Positions 42,477-47,351 of a stretch of DNA of 47,351 nt are shown here, piece by piece. Each line of letters begins with the position of its first letter. Position 1 is the stretch's first letter. The translations under genes and the position numbers were made by a program. The notes below the pieces were generated by a model. It was given only the letters and a program-made list of their open reading frames with translations, searched no databases and was not told where the DNA came from. The DNA is from Candidatus Kaiserbacteria bacterium (GTDB taxonomy: Bacteria > Patescibacteriota > Minisyncoccia > Phycocordibacterales > UBA2100). Location of the stretch: contig JAQBRI010000006.1 in NCBI GenBank assembly GCA_028286585.1, positions 80,558 through 127,908 on the forward strand, written 5' to 3'.

Positions 42477-43123
42477 ATAGCCTGTTTTTCTACCGGATCA
42501 TCCTGCAAAAACCATTCGCGGGATTTTGAAAATATATTGAGGGCAATATGGTAAATCGTGTAGGTAATAAAATATGCCGATGCAACATCAATCGAATAGT
42601 GGACATGTCCCAAAAGCACCACGGTTGCAAACACCATTGACCAGAGCAAGAATACTGTTCGAATTGCCTTTTCTCTCCAATAAATAAGGGCGAGTAAAAA
42701 CGGAGCGCCTGTGTGCCCAGAAAAGAAAAAGTCTGATCCGAAAAAGATATGAGTAATCGTTGGACCAAACTGACTACTCATATGAGGCAAAAAAGGTCCT
42801 ACGTGTGTGAGCGAGACAAATACCGATCGTATGACTACAAACAAAGCTACTGCATTCAGAGTAAACGGGATGCGGCGAGGATGTTGAAAACAAAGAAAAG
42901 CTACGAATCCAAGAAACAAAAACATTCCATACACAAAAATGGCATCAACGTTGTACACTGGGATATTTGAAAGAATGATGTCACTGACACCATTACTTGC
43001 AACTTCTGTCGCATAACTTGTGGAAAGTGGCTGAACGATGCCAAGCGCAATAGCAAAAAAAGCACATGCTTGCACCACAGCGATCCACTGTGCCCGATTG
43101 AGTCCGCTTTTTAGCATTGCCAT
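42473..43123 (-). CDS. PAP2/sphingomyelin-synthase-like membrane phosphatase (216 aa)
   Basis: About six membrane segments. FFFSGHTGAP and HVHYSIDVASAYFI carry the SGH and H...D catalytic residues of the PAP2-like C-terminal family (PF14360), the fold of sphingomyelin synthases and lipid phosphate transferases. With DedA and two glycosyltransferases close by, a role in lipid head-group or carrier metabolism is plausible. TACTAT with extended TGC lies 7 bases before the ATG. Confidence 0.82.
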   Translation of the reverse strand: MAMLKSGLNRAQWIAVVQACAFFAIALGIVQPLSTSYATEVASNGVSDIILSNIPVYNVDAIFVYGMFLFLGFVAFLCFQHPRRIPFTLNAVALFVVIRSVFVSLTHVGPFLPHMSSQFGPTITHIFFGSDFFFSGHTGAPFLLALIYWREKAIRTVFLLWSMVFATVVLLGHVHYSIDVASAYFITYTIYHIALNIFSKSREWFLQDDPVEKQAI

Positions 43124-43163
43124 GAATTATATAGTAGCACGGTAAAATGCAATTCCCTGTCTA

Positions 43164-44195
43164 TTATGGATATCGCTTCTCTACATCCTTGTAAACGATG
43201 CGAGATATGTCGGCAAGAACTCCTTCAAGGAATTTAATATGGTCTCCCGCCCCCTTTGTCATCACACACAAGCGGTACGGATGATGCGGATAATAAATAA
43301 TTCCACAGTTACTAAGTTGTTTGCCGACTATGGCCCCATTGACTTCAATTTGTGCTTCACCAAACTTTTGCGCAAGCTCCGAGGTGTTTGGTACACCGCT
43401 CGCAATACCTTCTGTAAAATCACTTTGCGTCAGTAACTCAAGCGCGCGCTCAGAATACCGTCGATCAAGATACGATGCGTTATATAAAGCAGAGAGTACC
43501 GTTCCATAACCACCCACGGTCAGCGTATTAACCTGTTGGTCGACAGTTGAGGGATTTATATTAAGGTCGCCAAACACTTGTTGATAGATGTGTGTTTGCT
43601 CATTGGTTAAATTATCCGTCAAAGCGCGGAGTGCATTATTATCGGAATAGCGGATCATGTGCTCAATAAGCTGCTCGACCGTATAGTAGGTGTTGGGAAC
43701 AAGATCTACCGAAGGTTTAATTTCTTCCGGTGCATTATAATCATGCGTTCCCTCGTAATAAATTTTTTTGTTTAAGATATCTGGATTTTCTCCGGCAATA
43801 CGAAAGTACGTAATCATGAGGAACACCTTGTAGAGACTTGCGGGGTAATATTTTTCGGTGGGATTGATAACAAATCCAGTCACCGTATTGATATCACGAA
43901 ATTGCACCGACGCGCTCGACAGACCATTTTCTGTTTGTGAGTTGATATACGACTGTACCTGGTCTTGTAGCGCCGCATATTCAGGTGAGTTTGGTGATGC
44001 GGGCCTGATAGTGATCAGGGGGTCAGAGAGCGTTGCCTGCGAACCATATTGCATACTGCTTTCCCGTACAGGCGCCGGGCAAAGCGCACTCTGTACAGAA
44101 CGAGGAAAGAGAAAAAATCGACAGAGTCCAAATCCTATAATGGCTTCAATAACGCACGCAACCACAACGAAGAGAATGATTTTTTTTCGATTCAT
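43164..44195 (-). CDS. Class A beta-lactamase-fold serine hydrolase (343 aa)
   Basis: N-terminal membrane anchor (IILFVVVACVIEAIIGFGLC, residues about 5-25), then an exported beta-lactamase-2 domain (about 75-335; PF13354): YYPASLYKVFLM gives the SxxK motif, MIRYSDNNALRAL the SDN motif. The KTG triad is not clear (GKQLSN may take its place), so a transpeptidase-inactive or peptidoglycan-hydrolysing variant is possible. Whether it confers resistance cannot be told. The leader has a TTGC(C)TATATAGCAA inverted repeat; there is no convincing Shine-Dalgarno. Confidence 0.82.
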   Translation of the reverse strand: MNRKKIILFVVVACVIEAIIGFGLCRFFLFPRSVQSALCPAPVRESSMQYGSQATLSDPLITIRPASPNSPEYAALQDQVQSYINSQTENGLSSASVQFRDINTVTGFVINPTEKYYPASLYKVFLMITYFRIAGENPDILNKKIYYEGTHDYNAPEEIKPSVDLVPNTYYTVEQLIEHMIRYSDNNALRALTDNLTNEQTHIYQQVFGDLNINPSTVDQQVNTLTVGGYGTVLSALYNASYLDRRYSERALELLTQSDFTEGIASGVPNTSELAQKFGEAQIEVNGAIVGKQLSNCGIIYYPHHPYRLCVMTKGAGDHIKFLEGVLADISRIVYKDVEKRYP

Positions 44196-44286
44196 AATGA
44201 GCGCCTGTGGAGGTGATCTCTTGCTATATAGGCAAATTATATACTTAAAATAATGAAAATATAGCAGTACAAAACAATATAACTTG

Positions 44287-44359
44287 GGTGGTCGATGGGA
44301 CTCGAACCCACAACCGTCGGCACCACAAACCGAAGCTCTACCGTTGAGCTACGACCACC
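44287..44359 (-). tRNA. tRNA-His (anticodon GTG)
   Basis: Cloverleaf with acceptor GTGGTCG/CGACCAC plus the extra G-1:C73 pair diagnostic of tRNA-His, D arm AGCTCAACGGTAGAGCT, anticodon loop TTGTGGT, T arm GGGTTCGAGTCCC. No CCA is encoded. It is bracketed by a 10-base inverted repeat TATAACTTGG/CCAAGTTATA (44278-44287 and 44365-44374). Confidence 0.95.
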
Positions 44360-44402
44360 AATCACCAAGTTATAGCAGAATTAATGGTTTAGCGCGAGTT
44401 AT

Positions 44403-45503
44403 TTATTGCGTCTCGGTAACAAGATCGATAGGAGCAGGCACTATAACCGTTGTAAATGAGACTCTCCCAATGAGTCTGCCAGAAGGCGTAAGGACGTTTA
44501 CGCGCCAATCCCCCGCTTCAATATTTTCTCTTGCAGAGTATCCTCGGTAACCGCCATCTCTTCCGCCAAGTATTGAGAAACTGATCTTGCCAACAGTCTC
44601 CCATGACTTCTGTGATTCATCATATTTTTGCCACACATCAACAACTGCCGTTGAAAGCCCCGAAGGTGCAAAAATAGCAGTGTATACATACGCCGTGTCA
44701 CCCTCCACGACATGAAACTCCGTATTGTAGTTAAGAAAACTTTTGTACCACGGTACCGGTTCCTTCGTAAGCGTATAGACGTCCCCCGTTCGAGTAATCG
44801 AGTGGTACACGCCGGCACTTTTAAGCGCGAGCGGGAGCGGCGGAATGAGATTATTAAAATACAGCACGTTGAATACAATAAAAATAACCGCAATTGATCG
44901 AGCAGTCTTGGTACGGTTTTGCTTTTCGATTTTTGGAACGAGCGATCGCAGCAACATCAAAAAGAGTGTGATTACGCCCAGACTTGCAGCCCCACTTATC
45001 AAAAACATTATGTTTCCGATTGAATGGAATATGACAGGCAAGAAGAAAATAAGAAATGAAAATATCGTAGTGAAATACAAAGATATTTGAAACGTGAACT
45101 TATGATAAAAACGCATAAAACGCTCGTTTCCCAATAGTAGCCCTGCAAGTACAAGTACAAAGAGCCAGCTTGCAGCAACGGACGCGCTGCGGCTATAAAG
45201 CGAAAGATACCCGCTAAACAATCCCCCAAAAGCAAATTGCATCACAATAAAAACCACCGGTGCAGAACGCTGCAAGGTCTCGTTTTTGATTTTTCCTCCT
45301 GCAACGAGATTGGTAAAAATAATTCCCAGAGCGCAAATTATTAAATAAAACAAAAGAAGTGCGTTCGATCGAATGAGATCGACTCGACGCAACAAGATTA
45401 AATTATCTGCAAAAAACCCGGCGACGAGTGATACTGGAGAAATATATCGCTCGTACAAATGAACAAACCCTTCCATGTCTTTTGGTAAATATTTTCTTAC
45501 CAT
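44403..45503 (-). CDS. DUF2914 membrane protein (366 aa)
   Basis: Residues about 20-230 are hydrophobic, with seven to eight predicted membrane helices. The C-terminal 100 residues form the DUF2914 domain (PF11141): HVVEGDTAYVYTAIFAPSG, SILGGRDGGYRGYSARENIE and GDWRVNVLTPSGRLIGRVSF. The function is unknown. It starts two bases after the adenosyltransferase stop, so the two are in one operon. tRNA-His follows downstream on the same strand. Confidence 0.85.
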   Translation of the reverse strand: MVRKYLPKDMEGFVHLYERYISPVSLVAGFFADNLILLRRVDLIRSNALLLFYLIICALGIIFTNLVAGGKIKNETLQRSAPVVFIVMQFAFGGLFSGYLSLYSRSASVAASWLFVLVLAGLLLGNERFMRFYHKFTFQISLYFTTIFSFLIFFLPVIFHSIGNIMFLISGAASLGVITLFLMLLRSLVPKIEKQNRTKTARSIAVIFIVFNVLYFNNLIPPLPLALKSAGVYHSITRTGDVYTLTKEPVPWYKSFLNYNTEFHVVEGDTAYVYTAIFAPSGLSTAVVDVWQKYDESQKSWETVGKISFSILGGRDGGYRGYSARENIEAGDWRVNVLTPSGRLIGRVSFTTVIVPAPIDLVTETQ

Positions 45504-45505
45504 AC

Positions 45506-46063
45506 TTATGACGTGTAGGTTGGCGGAGTTTCCTCTATACCGGCTACATTATTTTCGAGGCGCGTAAGCGCATACAAGAGCGACGAGAGTCTATTTGCGT
45601 AGGCTCGCGAACCACTCGATACAATACGCTCTCCTGATTCGTGTAGTGTTACAAGTCGCCGTTCTGCGCGGCGCGAGATGGCGCGCGCAATATCAAGACG
45701 CGCTGATAGTTCTGTCCCGCCAGCAATAAGAAAAGAAGTCACCGGAGGAAGCGAGTCCTCGATACGCTTAATTAGTGCGCTCATCTGATCCACATCGTCT
45801 TGTGGGATTGACTTGGGTGCACCTGCGACTTCGGCCTGTATTGTAAAAAGATGGTTTTGTACATCGAGCAGAATTTCGCGTGCAGGCACAGAGTCAACAG
45901 TAAAATCTTCGCACGCTACCTTGCACCACCCAACTACTCCATTGAGTTCATCGAGCTGTCCGAGGCATTCGAAAATTGGCGAAGATTTTGAGACACGTAC
46001 TCCAGATTCTGAATCAAAAAGCTTGGTTGTGCCCACATCTCCTTTACCAGTAAAAAACGTCAT
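45506..46063 (-). CDS. PduO-type cob(I)alamin adenosyltransferase (185 aa)
   Basis: Transfers adenosine from ATP to cob(I)alamin. FFTGKGDVGTT is the ATP-binding start, PIFECLGQLDELNGVVGW the second signature, RAISRRAERRLV and ANRLSSLLYALTRLEN the C-terminal helices holding the family's Arg/Glu/Asn residues. Length is typical. An extended -10 (TGC TACAAT) lies exactly six bases before the ATG. No cobalamin-dependent enzyme or B12 transporter is in the window. It is co-transcribed with the DUF2914 gene. Confidence 0.9.
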   Translation of the reverse strand: MTFFTGKGDVGTTKLFDSESGVRVSKSSPIFECLGQLDELNGVVGWCKVACEDFTVDSVPAREILLDVQNHLFTIQAEVAGAPKSIPQDDVDQMSALIKRIEDSLPPVTSFLIAGGTELSARLDIARAISRRAERRLVTLHESGERIVSSGSRAYANRLSSLLYALTRLENNVAGIEETPPTYTS

Positions 46064-46100
46064 CTATCTATTGTAGCAGACCTGTTTACCCGAATAAAAG

Positions 46101-46415
46101 TTAGTCCACTTTTTTCTCTGCCTCTTCTCCCCTTTTCACAATATCGCCTGTTGTAAACAAAATACCCTTGAGGATTGTTCGCCACTCAGGTTTTTCACGA
46201 AGTAGGAACTCGAGGTCCATACCAAAATGTTTAAATTCTTCTTGCTGCGCGTTCGCCATTATAGCTTTTGCGCTCTTATTTTTTTCGACAGACATGCGCT
46301 GCTCGTACCAATCAATAGCCTGTGCCTCTTCTATGAGGCCGAGGATCATTCGTGCAAACGTTCTGACTTTCTGTGAAAGCTCTTCCGGTGGCTCGTGATA
46401 TTGATCAAAAGACAT
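46101..46415 (-). CDS. Encapsulated ferritin-like protein (EncFtn-type, 104 aa)
   Basis: Two-helix ferritin-like protein. HEPPEELSQKVRTFARMI, LIEEAQAIDWYEQRMS, ANAQQEEFKHFGMDLEFLLR and EWRTILKGILF follow the order of the encapsulated ferritin from Rhodospirillum; the metal-site Glu, Glu-Glu and His (in IEEAQ and EEFKHF) are kept. Such proteins oxidise iron as ring-shaped decamers, normally inside an encapsulin shell. No encapsulin gene is in the window. The tail ends EEAEKKVD without an evident cargo-loading peptide. Start at 46415, just after tRNA-Leu on the same strand. Confidence 0.82.
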   Translation of the reverse strand: MSFDQYHEPPEELSQKVRTFARMILGLIEEAQAIDWYEQRMSVEKNKSAKAIMANAQQEEFKHFGMDLEFLLREKPEWRTILKGILFTTGDIVKRGEEAEKKVD

Positions 46416-46434
46416 ATATTCATTAAATAGACAG

Positions 46435-46516
46435 TGCGCAGGAGAGGACTTGAACCTCCACGCCTTTCGGCACACCCACCTCAAGGGTGCTTGGCTACCA
46501 ATTACAACACCTGCGC
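46435..46516 (-). tRNA. tRNA-Leu (anticodon GAG)
   Basis: Acceptor GCGCAGG/CCTGCGC, anticodon stem CACCC/GGGTG with loop TTGAGGT, and the long variable arm with TGCC-GAAA-GGCG expected of a leucine tRNA; T arm GGAGGTTCAAGTCCTCT. No CCA encoded. Confidence 0.95.
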
Positions 46517-46560
46517 ATAGAGCACTTTGGGATTGTACGCTAGATGCGTACTTTTTTCAA

Positions 46561-47046
46561 TTATTCTGTTGCTGTTGTCTCTGGTTCTACAGCAACCTCT
46601 TCAGTCTCGTTTATTTCTGGTGCTGCAATCACTTCGTCATCAACGACGACTGGAACATCTTCTGTAGGAGTTGCGCTGTTTTCTGCACGCATAACATATG
46701 AGCGACGGAGCAAGCGACGAGCCTCGCGAGCAACCTTGTCACGGATAAAGTAAAGCTTTGCACGGCGTACAGCAGCACGCTTAAGGATTTCGACTGAGTC
46801 GATCATTGGAGAATAGAGTGGATATACCTTTTCAACACCAACACCACTAGCTACACGACGAACAGTAAATGTTCCGCCTGCCTCTTTGCCGTGTTTACGA
46901 GCAAGAACCAAGCCTTCAAATGCCTGTAGACGTGTTTTGCCCTTTTCTTCGATTTTTTGCCATACACGAATAGTGTCGCCTGGACGAATGTCCATTGCTT
47001 GGCGAGCTTTCATGTCGACCGGTGATGTAGTAACTCCAGTTATCAT
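46561..47046 (-). CDS. rplS: Ribosomal protein bL19 with acidic tail (161 aa)
   Basis: Located at the 30S-50S interface. The core is complete: DIRPGDTIRVWQKIEEKGK, FEGLVLARKHGKEAGGTF, TVRRVASGVGVEKVYPLYSP and the C-terminal RRAKLYFIRDKVARE. Beyond residue 120 an acidic, Val/Glu/Thr-rich extension of about 40 residues follows, not found in standard L19. TACAGT with extended TGC lies exactly six bases before the ATG at 47046, so the mRNA is probably leaderless. Confidence 0.96.
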   Translation of the reverse strand: MITGVTTSPVDMKARQAMDIRPGDTIRVWQKIEEKGKTRLQAFEGLVLARKHGKEAGGTFTVRRVASGVGVEKVYPLYSPMIDSVEILKRAAVRRAKLYFIRDKVAREARRLLRRSYVMRAENSATPTEDVPVVVDDEVIAAPEINETEEVAVEPETTATE

Positions 47047-47108
47047 GGCCGGACTGTAGCATAAAAAGATTGTACACGCAAACTATTTTAGGCTATACTG
47101 GGCTCACC

Positions 47109-47181
47109 GCGCGCTTAGCTCAGTTGGTAGAGCAATTCATTTACACTGAAAAGGTCGGGGGTTCAAGTCCCTCAGCGCGCA
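47109..47181 (+). tRNA. tRNA-Val (anticodon TAC)
   Basis: Acceptor GCGCGCT/AGCGCGC, D arm AGCTCAGTTGGTAGAGC, anticodon loop TTTACAC, T arm GGGGGTTCAAGTCCCTC. The anticodon stem has a mismatch at its base. No CCA encoded. Its last 15 bases before the acceptor end recur at the window edge (47337-47351). Confidence 0.93.
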
Positions 47182-47351
47182 CAAATTGGAGAGAAGCGTA
47201 AATTTGGGCACGCTAGCAAAGCGCCTGCGCGCTTTGCGTGAGGACTTGAAAAGCGGAGCGATGTTTTGCGAACACGCAAAACCGCGAGCTAGGGCCGTGC
47301 GGCAAAATGTGTGGCGACACATTTTGAACGCCTGGCCAAGTCCCTCAGCGC
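47182..47351. repeat. Hairpin array after tRNA-Val with repeated tRNA 3' end
   Basis: Three perfect hairpins follow in a row: GCAAAGCGC/GCGCTTTGC (47216-47237), GTTTTGCG/CGCAAAAC (47263-47282), and CAAAATGTGT/ACACATTTTG (47303-47326), each with a 4-base loop. CAAGTCCCTCAGCGC at 47164-47178 (inside the tRNA) is repeated at 47337-47351, where the window ends. The minus-strand frame across it is a tRNA shadow. Confidence 0.6.

Noticed and set aside
47137-47322. 61-aa minus frame ending LCALRDLNPRPFQCK
   Set aside because: RDLNPRP is the well-known translation of the antisense strand of a tRNA.

Overview
The window looks like part of a Patescibacteria (CPR) genome, most likely a Parcubacteria/Kaiserbacteria-type lineage. 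The evidence is the mix of short operons of informational genes, a 23S rRNA carrying two introns, a PG-binding/S-layer-like exported protein, CPR-style uncharacterised membrane proteins and an EF-P with an altered loop. There is no biosynthetic pathway in 47 kb. The taxonomic call is inference from gene content, not from a tree.

Region 1 (1-4.2 kb): a complete 23S rRNA gene on the minus strand, interrupted at E. coli positions U1931 (214 nt) and U2593 (338 nt). It has its own promoter and is not preceded by a 16S gene. A tiny self-contained transcription unit lies just upstream. Region 2 (4.2-16.3 kb, nearly all minus strand): an orphan G+C-rich gene, a TM-helix channel-like protein, an HTH/nucleotidyltransferase-like regulator, rplJ-rplL behind an L10 leader, small membrane proteins, a 941-aa exported lipase-like protein, and a 1065-aa S-layer-like protein. 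A gene-poor stretch and a helical-bundle/winged-helix gene follow. Region 3 (16.4-21.0 kb, plus): ftsK, an Ig-like membrane protein, recA, efp. Region 4 (21.0-39.1 kb, minus): rpsF-ssb-rpsR, metG-tatD, an AI-2E-type permease, glyS, a large beta-repeat membrane protein, ileS-recO, argS plus a DUF1653 gene, secE-nusG-rplK, and an ArsR-type regulator with a SIMPL-domain protein. Region 5 (39.2-47.3 kb, mixed strands): DedA, two GT2 glycosyltransferases, a PAP2/sphingomyelin-synthase-like protein, a class A beta-lactamase-fold protein, tRNA-His, DUF2914 plus a PduO-type adenosyltransferase, an encapsulated-ferritin-like protein, tRNA-Leu, rplS, and tRNA-Val followed by a hairpin array.

Three things stand out. 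First, at least ten genes have a -10 box exactly six bases before the start codon, so transcription should begin on the start codon itself (leaderless mRNAs). Second, a handful of orphan genes sit alone between operons and do the opposite: they have strong promoters, 5' leaders, mostly Shine-Dalgarno sites and mostly private terminators, and several are visibly richer in G+C. Third, the 23S gene is bracketed by an inverted pair of a promoter-like element, and the tRNA-Val gene is followed by perfect hairpins and a second copy of its own 3' end. Coordinates come from reading the sequence; no homology search was run.
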